Shown here piece by piece: positions 1 to 10,270 of a stretch of DNA of 54,047 nt. The position numbers and the translations under genes were made by a program. Origin of the DNA: Prochlorococcus sp. AG-424-A03 (GTDB taxonomy: Bacteria; Cyanobacteriota; Cyanobacteriia; PCC-6307; Cyanobiaceae); contig QCNA01000004.1 in assembly GCA_003213375.1 (NCBI GenBank), positions 1 to 54,047 of the forward strand, given 5' to 3'. The notes below the pieces were generated by a model. It saw only the letters and a list, made by a program, of their open reading frames with translations. It had not been told where the DNA came from and did not search any database. Every line of letters starts with the position of its first letter. Position 1 is the stretch's first letter.

Positions 1-1
1 T

Positions 2-517
2 AAAAACATACCAATATTAGATGCAGATCATTTTGCAAGAGAATTAATCAAACCAAATACATATGGATATAAGAAAATTTTAGATTATTTTGGAAATAAA
101 ATTATTGATAATAAAAGCAATTCAGCAAGGGAAATAAACAGAAAACTTTTAAGGAACATTATTTTTAAACATTCAGCAAGCAAGGAATGGATTGAAAAAC
201 TTCTTCACCCCTTAATTAAAGAAAGAATGATAAAAGAATGCAGTCAATACAGAAATAATCAAACTATAGTATTGGTTATTCCATTATTATTTGAAGCAAA
301 ATTTGAAGATATTTGCACTGAAATATGGTTAGTTAAATGTCCTAAAGAACTGCAAATAAAACGACTTATCACAAGAGATAAAATTAGCGAAAAAGAGGCA
401 TATAACTTGATAAATTTTCAATTAAGTTTTGAAGAAAAAAGAAAATTCTCAGATATTATTTTAGAGAATTCGGATGATCAAAATAAATGGATCAATACGA
501 TAAAAGAGATTCTTTAA
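2..517 (+). CDS. coaE: Dephospho-CoA kinase, 3' part (5' end outside window)
   Basis: CoaE phosphorylates dephospho-CoA, the last step of coenzyme A synthesis, in the cytoplasm. The frame is open from base 2, so the gene begins before the window and the N-terminal P-loop is not visible. What remains reads like the rest of the family: an ILDADHFARELI segment, the lid-like LHPLIKERM region, a PLLFEAKFE strand-turn, and the KRLITRD nucleotide-binding region near the C-terminus. It ends 3 bases from the convergent gatB stop. The family call is fairly secure; completeness cannot be judged. Confidence 0.85.
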   Translation, partial: KNIPILDADHFARELIKPNTYGYKKILDYFGNKIIDNKSNSAREINRKLLRNIIFKHSASKEWIEKLLHPLIKERMIKECSQYRNNQTIVLVIPLLFEAKFEDICTEIWLVKCPKELQIKRLITRDKISEKEAYNLINFQLSFEEKRKFSDIILENSDDQNKWINTIKEIL

Positions 518-520
518 CCT

Positions 521-1993
521 TTAGCTATTTAATTTTTCCATAAGAAGTTTATTTGCAAGTTTAGGGTCAGCTTTACCTTTTGTTCTTTTCATAAGTTGAC
601 CAACAAAAAAACCAAGTAACTTAGTTTTACCATTTTTAAATGCTTGAACTTCATTTGGATGTTCATTTATAAGTTCATCAATTATTGGTAAAATACTTGA
701 AGAATCAGATATCATTGCCAACCCTTTTTCTTCAACTAATTTTTTCGGAGAAATATTTTTTTGAATAAGTTCAGGTAAAATTTCTTTTGCAATTTTTCCA
801 CTAATTATATTTTTTGAAATCATGTTAATCATTTCAGCAAGATTTTCAGGACTAAGCTTTAATTCACTAAAACTAAGTTTGTTTGATTTTAAATAGCCCA
901 CAATATCGCTTGTTACCCAATTTGAAGCTAGTTTGGCCTCGGCACCATTTGCTACTGTTTCTTCAAAAAAGTTTGCCATGCTTATTTCATCAGAAATTAC
1001 CCTTGCATCATATGCAGACAACCCAAATTGATTTACATATTTATTTCTTTTCTTTGAAGGTAATTCTGGTAGTTCTTTAAACCATATTTCTTTTTGGGCT
1101 TTTGATATTTCAATTGGACCTAAATCAGGATCAGGAAAATATCTATAGTCACTGCTACCTTCTTTTAATCTCATACTTTTCGTTAATTGCTTAGCTTCAT
1201 CCCATAACCTTGTTTCTTGAAATATTTTTCCTCCATTTTCATAAACATCTATTTGTCTGGATATCTCATAGTCACAAGCCTTTTGAATTGCAGAAAATGA
1301 ATTCATATTTTTTATTTCCACTTTGGTACCAAAGGGAGCATTGGGGCCTTTTCTAACTGAAATATTGACATCACAGCGTAATGAACCCTCTTGCATATTT
1401 CCGTCTGATACACCTAGATATCTAACTGTTCTTCTAATCTCTGAAGCATATTCAGATGCCTCTTTCCCTGATCTAATATCTGGTTTACTTACAATCTCAC
1501 AAAGTGCTATTCCAGCACGATTGTAATCAACTAAAGAATACTTAGAGCCAGCTAATCTATCACTACCTGAATGGACTAGTTTTCCTGCATCTTCTTCCAT
1601 ATGTAGCCTTTCTATCCCAATTTTTTTGATGTAAGGTTCTTTATCCTTTTCAATTATTTCAACTTCTAACCAGCCATTTTCAGCTAGTGGCTCATCAAAT
1701 TGTGAAATTTGATAATTTTTAGGCAGATCAGGATAAAAATATTGTTTTCTATCAAATTTACAATGTTCTGCAACATCTAAATTTAATGCTAAGGAAGTTT
1801 TTACAGCATACTCAAGAACAGTCTCATTCAAAACAGGGAGAGTTCCTGGCAACCCACACACTACAGGATCTATATGTGTATTAGGTGCATCACCAAAAGC
1901 TGTTGACGCAGATGTAAATATTTTACTTTTCGTATTAAGCTGTACATGAGTTTCCAAACCAATCACAGCTTCCCAAGATTCCAAATTGTTCAT
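521..1993 (-). CDS. gatB: Asp-tRNA(Asn)/Glu-tRNA(Gln) amidotransferase subunit B
   Basis: GatB is the kinase/amidotransfer subunit of GatCAB, which converts Glu-tRNA(Gln) and Asp-tRNA(Asn) to the amidated forms. The protein carries GLETHVQL (residues 12-19), the YFYPDLPKNYQISQ block (about 85-98), LHMEEDAGKL, and a C-terminal YqeY-like helical domain ending in VGQLMKRTKGKADP. The frame is open up to 2050, but I start at the ATG at 1993 (490 aa): the 19 extra residues are not GatB-like, and MNNLESWEAVIGLE is the usual N-terminus. It is divergent from thiO with an 80-base gap. gatA and gatC are not in the window. Confidence 0.95.
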   Translation of the reverse strand: MNNLESWEAVIGLETHVQLNTKSKIFTSASTAFGDAPNTHIDPVVCGLPGTLPVLNETVLEYAVKTSLALNLDVAEHCKFDRKQYFYPDLPKNYQISQFDEPLAENGWLEVEIIEKDKEPYIKKIGIERLHMEEDAGKLVHSGSDRLAGSKYSLVDYNRAGIALCEIVSKPDIRSGKEASEYASEIRRTVRYLGVSDGNMQEGSLRCDVNISVRKGPNAPFGTKVEIKNMNSFSAIQKACDYEISRQIDVYENGGKIFQETRLWDEAKQLTKSMRLKEGSSDYRYFPDPDLGPIEISKAQKEIWFKELPELPSKKRNKYVNQFGLSAYDARVISDEISMANFFEETVANGAEAKLASNWVTSDIVGYLKSNKLSFSELKLSPENLAEMINMISKNIISGKIAKEILPELIQKNISPKKLVEEKGLAMISDSSSILPIIDELINEHPNEVQAFKNGKTKLLGFFVGQLMKRTKGKADPKLANKLLMEKLNS

Positions 1994-2072
1994 TATAAAA
2001 AGTCTCTTTATTAATATTATTGGATATAAAGGAAAAGAGGACCAAAACACAAATAAAAATATGAATTATTAA

Positions 2073-3182
2073 ATGGCACAAGAAACCAAAAATTCAATAT
2101 TAATCATTGGCGGTGGACTTTTAGGCTTATCTATTGCTTATGAATTTTCTAGAAATAACTTTAAAGTTTTAGTTTTAAGCAAAAACAGAAATGAATCAGC
2201 TGGATTTGTTGCTGCAGGAATGTTAGCTACTCACGCCGAAGGACTCGAAAACGAACTACTAAAATTTGGTCAAGAAAGTCAAAATCTAATTCCAAAGTGG
2301 ATAAAAAGTATTGAACAAGATAGTAATATTAAATGCGGTTTAAAAAAATGTGGCATAGTAGTTCCCTTTAAAAACATAGAAGATCTTGAAAAGTTTCCCA
2401 CTTATGAATATGGAAAATATTTAAATCACAAAGATCTTCAAACAGAAATTAATGGGATGAATTCTATTTGGAAACATGGTTTACTTTTTGAACAAGATGG
2501 TCAAATAGATAACCGAAGAAGACTGATGCGTGCTCTTGAGAGAGCATGCTCCTTGCATGGAGTCGAATTTCAAGAAGGATCAGAGGTAGAGGATTTGACA
2601 TTCGAAAAAAATAAAATTACAGGTGCAACAGTTTTATGTGCCACTGGTGAACTAAAAAAAATTAACTGCGAAAAAGCAATTATATGCAGCGGTGCTTGGA
2701 GTAAAAAAATTTTTAAGAAGATTCCAGTCTTTCCTGTAAAGGGACAAATGCTATCAATACAAGGTCCAACAAATTTTTTGAAAAGAGTTATTTTTGGTCC
2801 AAAAACTTATCTAGTTCCCCGAAATGATGGACTTATTATAGTTGGAGCGACAGTTGAAAAAGATTCAAAATTTAATCAGGGTAATACTCCTAATGGAATA
2901 AAACAACTGCAAGAAGGCATTCGCTCCCTATTGCCAGAAGCTATTAATTGGCCACAAATGGAACATTGGTGGGGATTTAGACCATGCACACCAGATCTTA
3001 AACCAATAATTGGAAAATCAAAAATTGAAAATCTTTTTATAGCTACAGGACATTACAGAAATGGAGTTTTATTTTCTGCAATAACAAGTGATCTTCTTTT
3101 GAAAATAGTTCAAAATAAAAATCTCAAAGAAATAGAAAAAAGCTTTTTAGAAAAATTTAGTTTAGATAGATTTGCGATTTAA
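2073..3182 (+). CDS. thiO: FAD-dependent glycine oxidase / thiazole synthesis oxidase (DAO family)
   Basis: The protein belongs to the D-amino acid oxidase family. In most cyanobacteria this member is ThiO, which oxidises glycine to the imine used for the thiamine thiazole ring. The N-terminal Rossmann motif IIGGGLLGLS lies at residues 11-20. A PVKGQML strand and the C-terminal WWGFRPCTPDLKPIIG and ATGHYRNG segments are characteristic FAD- and substrate-domain motifs. At 369 aa it has the normal family length. thiL lies in the same window at 26.4 kb. Substrate specificity is inferred from the family; a general amino-acid oxidase is the alternative. Confidence 0.85.
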   Translation: MAQETKNSILIIGGGLLGLSIAYEFSRNNFKVLVLSKNRNESAGFVAAGMLATHAEGLENELLKFGQESQNLIPKWIKSIEQDSNIKCGLKKCGIVVPFKNIEDLEKFPTYEYGKYLNHKDLQTEINGMNSIWKHGLLFEQDGQIDNRRRLMRALERACSLHGVEFQEGSEVEDLTFEKNKITGATVLCATGELKKINCEKAIICSGAWSKKIFKKIPVFPVKGQMLSIQGPTNFLKRVIFGPKTYLVPRNDGLIIVGATVEKDSKFNQGNTPNGIKQLQEGIRSLLPEAINWPQMEHWWGFRPCTPDLKPIIGKSKIENLFIATGHYRNGVLFSAITSDLLLKIVQNKNLKEIEKSFLEKFSLDRFAI

Positions 3183-3185
3183 ATT

Positions 3186-3644
3186 TTAATTTTCAGATCG
3201 CCATTTCGAATCAGAAGTTTCCCACTCACATAATTCCTCTTCGTTAAACCATAGATCAATTTCAAATTTTGCTGTATCTTCTCCATCAGAACCATGAATA
3301 ATATTCCTCCCAATATCAATAGCTAAATCACCTCTAATTGTTCCGGGCTCTGCTTCCAGAGGTTTTGTTGCACCTATTAGTTTTCTAGCACTCAAAATAA
3401 CTCCTTCGCCTTCCCACACCATTGCTACAACAGGCCCACTTGAAATAAAGTCTACTAAATCACCAAAAAAGGGTCTTTCTCTATGTACTCCATAATGATT
3501 TTGAGCAAGTTCTTTTGAAGGAATTAATTGCTTTAATCCAACCAATTTAAATCCTTTTTTTTCAAATCTGCCAATAATATCAGCAACATATCCTCTTTGA
3601 ACTCCATCTGGTTTTATTGCGATAAAGGTTCTCTCTTTGGTCAT
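3186..3644 (-). CDS. ndk: Nucleoside diphosphate kinase
   Basis: Ndk transfers the gamma phosphate of ATP to NDPs through a phospho-histidine. The N-terminus [13 protein letters not shown] (6-18) and the active-site NIIHGSDG with His117 are diagnostic. The 152-aa length is standard. The stop lies 3 bases from the convergent thiO stop, and the start faces speA across a 122-base divergent gap. That gap contains an 11-base near-palindrome, ACTTGGCAAGT (3688-3698), of unknown meaning. Confidence 0.97.
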   Translation of the reverse strand: MTKERTFIAIKPDGVQRGYVADIIGRFEKKGFKLVGLKQLIPSKELAQNHYGVHRERPFFGDLVDFISSGPVVAMVWEGEGVILSARKLIGATKPLEAEPGTIRGDLAIDIGRNIIHGSDGEDTAKFEIDLWFNEEELCEWETSDSKWRSEN

Positions 3645-3766
3645 TTAGTTAATAATCACTCTATGTATATTCAACTTTTGGGTGGTAACTTGGCAAGTAA
3701 TCATTAAAATAAAAGATATTGTTTTGAGTTATTTTCAAAAACATTTATTAATCACTAAGACATAAA

Positions 3767-5713
3767 TTGACCAATTTTGAGCCGAAAAAATTAAAGAATA
3801 TTTGGACTATTGAAGATAGTATTTCGACTTATAACATAGACAAATGGGGAGATAAATATTTTTCTATAAATTCCAAAGGAAATATATCAGTAACTAAAGA
3901 TATAAAATCTGAAAATAAAATTGATCTTTTTAAGCTTGTCAAAGAACTTAAGAGTAGAGAAATAAATCCTCCATTAATCATAAGATTTAATGATATCTTG
4001 AAAGATCGCATAAATGCATTACATGACTCTTTTTTAAAAGCAATAAAAACCTATAAATATAAGAACATTTATCAAGGCGTTTTTCCTGTCAAATGTAATC
4101 AACAGAAAAATGTCCTAGAAAAGATAATAGAGTTTGGTAGCCAATGGAATTTTGGTTTAGAAGTAGGAAGTAAATCAGAACTATTAATTGGTCTTGCACT
4201 TCTTGAAAACCAAAATTCATTATTAATATGCAACGGATATAAAGATAAAAAATATATTGAGATTGCCACTTTGGCCAGAAAGCTCGGCAAAAATCCAATA
4301 ATAGTTATTGAACAACGAGATGAGGTAAAAAGAATTATTCAAGCAGTTCAAGAACTTAATGCGACTCCATTGATAGGAATTAGAGCAAAGTTATCAAGTA
4401 AAAGTAGTGGTAGGTGGGGTAAATCTATTGGAGATAATTCCAAATTTGGATTATCAATCCCAGAAATTGTGTTGACAATAAAAGAACTAAAAGAAGCAAA
4501 TCTTATCAACGAAATGAAATTGCTCCATTTTCATATAGGCAGTCAAATAAGTGATATTGCTGTAATCAAAGACGCATTACAAGAAGCGAGTCAAATATAT
4601 GTTGAACTATGCAAACTAGGAGCCCCAATGCAATATATCGACGTTGGGGGAGGATTAGGAATAGATTTTGATGGAACTAAAACCTCCTCCAACACATCTA
4701 CTAATTATTCTCTTCAAAATTATGCTAACGATGTAATTGCAACTATTAAGGATTCATGTGAATTAAATAATATCAAGCATCCAACCATAATCTCAGAAAG
4801 TGGAAGAGCAATAATTAGTCATTGTTCAGTTTTAATTTTTAATGTCTTAGGAACAAGCCATGTTAGTTCCAAACTACAAATTTTTGATAAAAAAAATCAA
4901 CAATTAATAGTTTCAAATTTACTTGAAACTTTCTATGAATTAAAAAAACTTAAAAATAAAAAAATAAATTTATCTCAAATAATTGAACTATGGAATGATG
5001 CAAAAAAGTTTAAAGAAGATTGCTTAGTCGCTTTTAGATTAGGATTTTTAAGTTTGTCAGAAAGAGCTTATGCCGAGGAACTTACTTGGGCTTGCGCAAA
5101 AGAAATTTCTAATAACCTGAATAATGATGAAATCAATCATCCGGATTTATCTGAAATTACAGAAACTCTTGCATCAACTTATTATGCAAATTTATCTATC
5201 TTTAAATCTATTCCCGATAGCTGGGCAATAAATCAAATTTTCCCAATAGTACCAATTCATAGGCACTTAGAGGAGCCGTTCTGCAAAGGCAACTTTGCAG
5301 ATTTAACTTGTGATTCAGATGGGAAACTAAATAATTTTATTGATGATGGAAAAATTAAATCGTTACTAAATTTACATAAGCCAGAGGTAGATAAAGATTA
5401 TCTAATTGGAATTTTTATGACTGGAGCCTATCAAGAAGCATTAGGAAACTTGCACAATTTATTTGGCAATACAAACGTTGTTCATATAGACATAAATCAA
5501 GATAATTCATATAAGGTCAAAAATATAATTAAAGAGGACAGTAAATCTGAAATTTTGCAATTATTAGATTACAGTTCAGCTTCTTTGGTTGAATCTATAA
5601 GAATTAATACTGAATCAGCAATTGATCAAAAACAATTAACTATTGAAGAAGCAAGGAAATTAATGGATCAAATCGAAATTAGTCTCAGAAAAAGTAGTTA
5701 TTTATCAGAATGA
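3767..5713 (+). CDS. speA: Biosynthetic arginine decarboxylase
   Basis: SpeA is a PLP enzyme that decarboxylates arginine to agmatine for polyamine synthesis. At 648 aa it has the length of the bacterial/plant biosynthetic family (fold III alanine-racemase barrel). The PLP lysine is K109 in VFPVKCNQQ. HFHIGSQISD, YIDVGGGLGIDFDG and ISESGRAI complete the cofactor site, and FMTGAYQEALGNLHNLFG is the C-terminal active-site segment. The start is TTG; the frame is closed by TAA just upstream (3749-3751) and has no ATG before TTG. The stop abuts the alaS stop with no spacer. Confidence 0.95.
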   Translation: MTNFEPKKLKNIWTIEDSISTYNIDKWGDKYFSINSKGNISVTKDIKSENKIDLFKLVKELKSREINPPLIIRFNDILKDRINALHDSFLKAIKTYKYKNIYQGVFPVKCNQQKNVLEKIIEFGSQWNFGLEVGSKSELLIGLALLENQNSLLICNGYKDKKYIEIATLARKLGKNPIIVIEQRDEVKRIIQAVQELNATPLIGIRAKLSSKSSGRWGKSIGDNSKFGLSIPEIVLTIKELKEANLINEMKLLHFHIGSQISDIAVIKDALQEASQIYVELCKLGAPMQYIDVGGGLGIDFDGTKTSSNTSTNYSLQNYANDVIATIKDSCELNNIKHPTIISESGRAIISHCSVLIFNVLGTSHVSSKLQIFDKKNQQLIVSNLLETFYELKKLKNKKINLSQIIELWNDAKKFKEDCLVAFRLGFLSLSERAYAEELTWACAKEISNNLNNDEINHPDLSEITETLASTYYANLSIFKSIPDSWAINQIFPIVPIHRHLEEPFCKGNFADLTCDSDGKLNNFIDDGKIKSLLNLHKPEVDKDYLIGIFMTGAYQEALGNLHNLFGNTNVVHIDINQDNSYKVKNIIKEDSKSEILQLLDYSSASLVESIRINTESAIDQKQLTIEEARKLMDQIEISLRKSSYLSE

Positions 5714-8359
5714 CTATGCTAGTGTTTTTTGCAAATAATTTTTAGCATAATCTAGAGCATCACTTAACTTATCAGGATCTTTAGCACCTGCTTGAGCAAA
5801 GTTAGGCTTTCCTCCTCCTCCTCCCGAACAAATTCTTGCAATCTCATTAATTAATTTACCTGCATGCAGTCCTATTTTTACTGCATCATCTCCTAAAGAA
5901 ACTACAAATAACAACTTTCTATTTTCTGGATTTGGTATTCCACCAAGAATCACTATTGCTTTATTCCCCAAATGAGAAGTTAAATTAAGTGCTGCAGATT
6001 GCAAAGAATTCCCATCTAAGCCATCAATCTGATTTACTAAAATTGAAAAAGAATTTACTATTTCTGCGGATGATTTTATAGAAGAGTATTTAAAATATGC
6101 AATTTCTTCTTTCATTTTTTGTATCTCTTTATTCTTACTAATAAGTTCTGCTTGCAAATTATTAACCCTTTCAAAAAGTTGATTAGGATTTGCTTTTAAC
6201 AAATCACTTAGTTGGTTTACTAAAGCATTTCTATCACTGAAATAGTCTAATGCTGATTGGCCTGATAATGCTTCGATTCTTCTTACTCCGGCTGAGATTC
6301 CTTCCTCACTAATTATTTTGAAAGAACCTAATTCGGATGTAGTTTTAACATGTGTGCCACCACAAAGTTCCATTGAAACTCCTGGTACATTAACAACGCG
6401 CACCTCATCATCATATTTTTCTCCAAACATGGCGATTGCGCCCTTTTCAAGAGCCTCACTCTTAGACATATTTTTTATTTCTAAGGCATGATTTTCCATA
6501 ATCCAAGATTTAACTAAAGTCTCAATCTTAGAAATTTGATCTTTGGAAATAGGATTTGAGGAATTAAAGTCAAATCTTAATTTATTAAAAGCTACTAATG
6601 AACCTTTTTGTCCAACACTTTCATCAACAACTGATTTAAGTGCAGATTGTAATAAATGAGTAGCTGTATGATTTGCAGCAGCCTTAGCTCTATTAGAGGA
6701 GCTAACACTAGTATTAACTTTTTGTCCAATAGTTAATATTCCTTTTTTTATCGTTCCAAAATGTAAAAAAACATTTTTCTTTCGTATAACATTATCAACC
6801 AAGACCTCTACATCTTTTGAAAATATCGTTCCAATATCGCCAACTTGCCCGCCAGATTCTCCATAAAAAGTAGTCTGATCAAGAACTATTAAAACTTTCT
6901 GACCTTCACTTGCTTGGTTAACTGATGTTGAATCCAAGAATATACCCTTTATTTCAGCTTCGGAAAGAAGTGAATCATAACCATTAAAAACAGTTTTGTT
7001 AAAAAGATCTATTTCTCGCTCTAATGATCCCTCTAATGTTAAATCAATATTATTTGAAGCAGCTTTAGCTCTCTCTTTTTGTGCATTCATTTCTTCTTCA
7101 AAACCCTTTACATCTACACTGATACTATTTTCTTCTGCAATTTCTACAGTAAGTTCCAGAGGGAATCCATAAGTATCATAAAGTTCAAAAGCTTTAAAAC
7201 CAGAAATTAATTTCTGCCCTGAAGAAATTATCTCATCTAGCAATTTCTCTCCTCTTTCAAGAGTTTCCCTAAATCTTATTTCTTCAATTTTTATCTCATT
7301 CAAAATTAAATCATTATTATTTTTTAAATCAGGATAATTATTTTGCATTAAATTGATCCCGACTGTAGCAATATGAGGTAAAAATTCATTTGTTATACCT
7401 AATAATCTCCCATGTCTGACCATTCTTCTAATAAGCCTTCTTAATATATATCCCCTGCCGAGATTACTTGCTGCTACTCCATCAGAAATTAAATGAATGA
7501 CAGCTCTTGTATGATCACCAATGATTTTTAAAGAGATTTTGTTTTTTTCATCTGAAGAAAAATAATCAATATTTGCAATCTCACAAATTTTTTGAATGAT
7601 AGGAAAAATTAAATCTGTCTCATAATTATTTTGCTTTTTTTGTAGTATTTGAGCCATCCTTTCAAGACCCATTCCTGTATCAATATTTTTAAATTTTAAA
7701 TCTGTCAATTTTCCATTAGGGTCACGATTATATTGCATAAAAACAAGATTATAAAATTCAATAAACCGATCTCCATCTTCTAAATCAATATTCTGCAAAC
7801 CCTTTTCAGGATGAAAATCATAATAAAGTTCTGAACAAGGTCCACATGGACCTGTTTTTCCAGATGACCAAAAATTATCTTCTTCACCTAGTTTCACTAT
7901 CCTATCTGGATGAATACCAATTTCCTCTCTCCAAATTTTTGCAGACTCTTCGTCTTCGTGAAAAACACTCACAATTATATTTTCAACAGAAAGTTGATAA
8001 ATATTAGTAACTAATTCCCAAGCCCATTGAATAGCCTCTCTTTTAAAATAATCTCCAAAAGAAAAATTACCAAGCATTTCAAAAAAAGTGTGGTGTCTAG
8101 CTGTAACTCCAACGTTTTCTATATCGTTTGTTCTGATGCACTTTTGGCTAGATGTAGCCCTTTTTGATGGTCTTTCTTTTAAACCTAAAAAAACTGGTTT
8201 AAAAGGTAGCATTCCAGCAATTGTGAGCATAACCGTAGGGTCATCTGGAATCAAAGATGCACTTGGAATGATTTTATGTAATTTTTCACTATAAAATTTT
8301 AAAAAAGCAGTTCTTATCTCATCTCCAGTAACTATTTTTTTTATTAGTTGAGCTGTCAT
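5714..8359 (-). CDS. alaS: Alanyl-tRNA synthetase
   Basis: AlaS charges tRNA(Ala) and edits mischarged Ser/Gly. The full domain order is present in 881 aa: class II catalytic domain with [18 protein letters not shown] (from residue 89) and [12 protein letters not shown] (about 170-181), tRNA-recognition domain, editing domain with the zinc motifs HTATHLL and CGGTHV, and C-Ala domain with the [17 protein letters not shown] signature. It reads toward speA and the two stop codons touch. The flv3-like gene diverges from it across a 119-base gap. Confidence 0.98.
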   Translation of the reverse strand: MTAQLIKKIVTGDEIRTAFLKFYSEKLHKIIPSASLIPDDPTVMLTIAGMLPFKPVFLGLKERPSKRATSSQKCIRTNDIENVGVTARHHTFFEMLGNFSFGDYFKREAIQWAWELVTNIYQLSVENIIVSVFHEDEESAKIWREEIGIHPDRIVKLGEEDNFWSSGKTGPCGPCSELYYDFHPEKGLQNIDLEDGDRFIEFYNLVFMQYNRDPNGKLTDLKFKNIDTGMGLERMAQILQKKQNNYETDLIFPIIQKICEIANIDYFSSDEKNKISLKIIGDHTRAVIHLISDGVAASNLGRGYILRRLIRRMVRHGRLLGITNEFLPHIATVGINLMQNNYPDLKNNNDLILNEIKIEEIRFRETLERGEKLLDEIISSGQKLISGFKAFELYDTYGFPLELTVEIAEENSISVDVKGFEEEMNAQKERAKAASNNIDLTLEGSLEREIDLFNKTVFNGYDSLLSEAEIKGIFLDSTSVNQASEGQKVLIVLDQTTFYGESGGQVGDIGTIFSKDVEVLVDNVIRKKNVFLHFGTIKKGILTIGQKVNTSVSSSNRAKAAANHTATHLLQSALKSVVDESVGQKGSLVAFNKLRFDFNSSNPISKDQISKIETLVKSWIMENHALEIKNMSKSEALEKGAIAMFGEKYDDEVRVVNVPGVSMELCGGTHVKTTSELGSFKIISEEGISAGVRRIEALSGQSALDYFSDRNALVNQLSDLLKANPNQLFERVNNLQAELISKNKEIQKMKEEIAYFKYSSIKSSAEIVNSFSILVNQIDGLDGNSLQSAALNLTSHLGNKAIVILGGIPNPENRKLLFVVSLGDDAVKIGLHAGKLINEIARICSGGGGGKPNFAQAGAKDPDKLSDALDYAKNYLQKTLA

Positions 8360-8410
8360 TTACCCAGAATAGGAAGATTAAAAATAAAAGAAAAGCGTAA
8401 TTTCGGTTAT

Positions 8411-8440
8411 TTCGCAAAAATAATCACGCGAATTTATATT
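8411..8440 (+). promoter_or_regulatory. Candidate sigma70-type promoter of the flavodiiron operon
   Basis: TTCGCA (8411-8416, 4/6 to TTGACA), an 18-base spacer and TATATT (8435-8440, 5/6 to TATAAT) lie 38 bases before the ATG of the first flavodiiron gene. It was found by eye only; AT-rich DNA gives many chance -10 matches. Confidence 0.35.
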
Positions 8441-8478
8441 CTATATAACTAAAGTTAATTTATAAAGCTAATTATTCT

Positions 8479-10254
8479 ATGATAGCCTCTGCCCAGACAA
8501 GTAATTCTAAATTGGCACAAACTAATAACAAGTTGACGGTTCAATCTCAAAACTTTGCTGATGATTCTTGTGCCATAAGATCTTTGGATTGGGATCGCAG
8601 TAGATTTGATATTGAATTTGGTTTAAGAAATGGAACTACTTACAATAGCTTTATTGTTAAAGGCGAGAAACTAGCAATTATTGATACTAGTCACGCAAAG
8701 TTCGAAGAATTGTGGTTTGAAGAATTACTGAAAAAGTTAAATCCGCAAGAAGTTGATTATCTAATTACTAGCCATACAGAACCTGATCATTCTGGATTAA
8801 TAGGTAATCTTTTAGAATTAAATCAAAATATCACAGTAGTTGGATCAAAATTAGCACTTAAATTTATTGAAGATCAAATACATATTCCCTTTAAACGTCT
8901 AGAGGTTAAGAGTGGAGAGTTTTTAAATCTCGGAACTAATCCTAATAGTGGTTTAGAACATAATATTGAATTTATAAGTGCACCAAATTTACATTGGCCA
9001 GATACCATATTTTCATATGATCACAGCACAAATGTTCTCTATACATGTGATGCATTTGGACTCCATTATTGTTCTGACGAATTTTTTGACACCGATCAAA
9101 AAGAAATATACGATGATTTCCGTTTTTATTACGATTGCCTTATGGGTCCAAACGCTAGAAGCGTTATGCAAGCAATTAAAAGAATAGATAAGCTACCTGA
9201 ATTAAAAACAATAGCTGTTGGTCATGGGCCTTTGCTCCATAATCAGGTCAATTTTTGGAAAGGAAAATATCTAGAATGGAGTAGTAATAAAAGCAAAGGC
9301 AATGATTTTGTATCAGTATGCTACATAAGCGACTATGGTTATTGTGATCGACTAAGTCAAGCGATATCGCATGGAATAAGCAAAGCAGATGCTCAGGTTC
9401 AGTTAATTGATTTAAGATCTTCTGACCCGCAAGAATTAACAAGTTTAATTTCCGAATCAAAAGCAGTAGTCATTCCCACATGGCCAGTAGACTCAGATAA
9501 TGAATTAAAAGAATCTCTCGGTACTTTATTTGCAGCACTAAAACCAAAACAATTTACTGCTGTTTATGATGCATTTGGTGGAAATGATGAACCTATAGAT
9601 TCCTTAGCAAATAAATTAAGAGAACTCGGTCAAAAAGAAGCTTTCTCCCCCTTAAGAGTTAAAAATATTCCACATCCCATTGTTTATCAACAATTCGAAG
9701 AAGCTGGAACTGACTTGGGTCAATTGATCAATAAAAAGAAGAATATTGCCTCTATGAAGAGCCTTGATTCAAATTTAGATAAAGCGTTAGGTAGATTAAG
9801 TGGTGGATTATATGTAGTTACAGCTAGCCAAGGCGAAGGTTCTACATTTAGACAAAGTGCAATGGTCGCAAGTTGGGTTAGTCAGGCAAGCTTTTCTCCA
9901 CCAGGTATTACAGTTGCAGTAGCAAAAGATAGAGCTATTGAATCATATATGCAAGTTGGGAAAGGTTTCGTTGTAAATATTCTGAGAGAAGATAACTATC
10001 AAAAAATGTTCAGACATTTTTTAAAAAGATTTGCCCCTGGAGCTGATAGATTTGCAGATGTAGATGTAATTAGCAACATCGCTGAAGGAGGACCAGTTCT
10101 TTCAGATTCACTCGCCTTTTTAGATTGTAAAGTTAGTTCTAGGCTAGAGACTCCAGACCATTGGATAATTTACGGAATTGTTGAAAATGGTAACGTTTCT
10201 GACTTATCATGCAAGACAGCAGTTCATCACAGAAAAGTTGCTAATCACTATTAA
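8479..10254 (+). CDS. flv3: Flavodiiron protein, class with complete diiron site (Flv3-like)
   Basis: Cyanobacterial flavodiiron proteins reduce O2 to water with electrons from photosystem I (Mehler-like reaction). Three domains are visible: a metallo-beta-lactamase-like diiron domain, a flavodoxin-like domain (from about 280, VCYISDYGYCDRL), and a C-terminal flavin-reductase domain (from about 430, LDSNLDKALGRLSGGLYVV) specific to photosynthetic organisms. The canonical metal ligands are all present: H99, E101, D103, H104, H172, D191 and H249. That pattern fits the Flv3/Flv4 class. The next flavodiiron gene lacks most of them. The two are 16 bases apart and probably form a hetero-oligomer. 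Confidence 0.88.
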   Translation: MIASAQTSNSKLAQTNNKLTVQSQNFADDSCAIRSLDWDRSRFDIEFGLRNGTTYNSFIVKGEKLAIIDTSHAKFEELWFEELLKKLNPQEVDYLITSHTEPDHSGLIGNLLELNQNITVVGSKLALKFIEDQIHIPFKRLEVKSGEFLNLGTNPNSGLEHNIEFISAPNLHWPDTIFSYDHSTNVLYTCDAFGLHYCSDEFFDTDQKEIYDDFRFYYDCLMGPNARSVMQAIKRIDKLPELKTIAVGHGPLLHNQVNFWKGKYLEWSSNKSKGNDFVSVCYISDYGYCDRLSQAISHGISKADAQVQLIDLRSSDPQELTSLISESKAVVIPTWPVDSDNELKESLGTLFAALKPKQFTAVYDAFGGNDEPIDSLANKLRELGQKEAFSPLRVKNIPHPIVYQQFEEAGTDLGQLINKKKNIASMKSLDSNLDKALGRLSGGLYVVTASQGEGSTFRQSAMVASWVSQASFSPPGITVAVAKDRAIESYMQVGKGFVVNILREDNYQKMFRHFLKRFAPGADRFADVDVISNIAEGGPVLSDSLAFLDCKVSSRLETPDHWIIYGIVENGNVSDLSCKTAVHHRKVANHY

Positions 10255-10270
10255 AAAATAAGTCTTTAAA

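Noticed and set aside
1994-2050. N-terminal extension of GatB
   Set aside because: Extra 19 residues are hydrophobic and unlike GatB; the internal ATG gives the standard N-terminus.
3688-3698. ACTTGGCAAGT near-palindrome between ndk and speA
   Set aside because: Five-base arms are too short to separate from chance, and it does not match the NtcA form GTA-N8-TAC.
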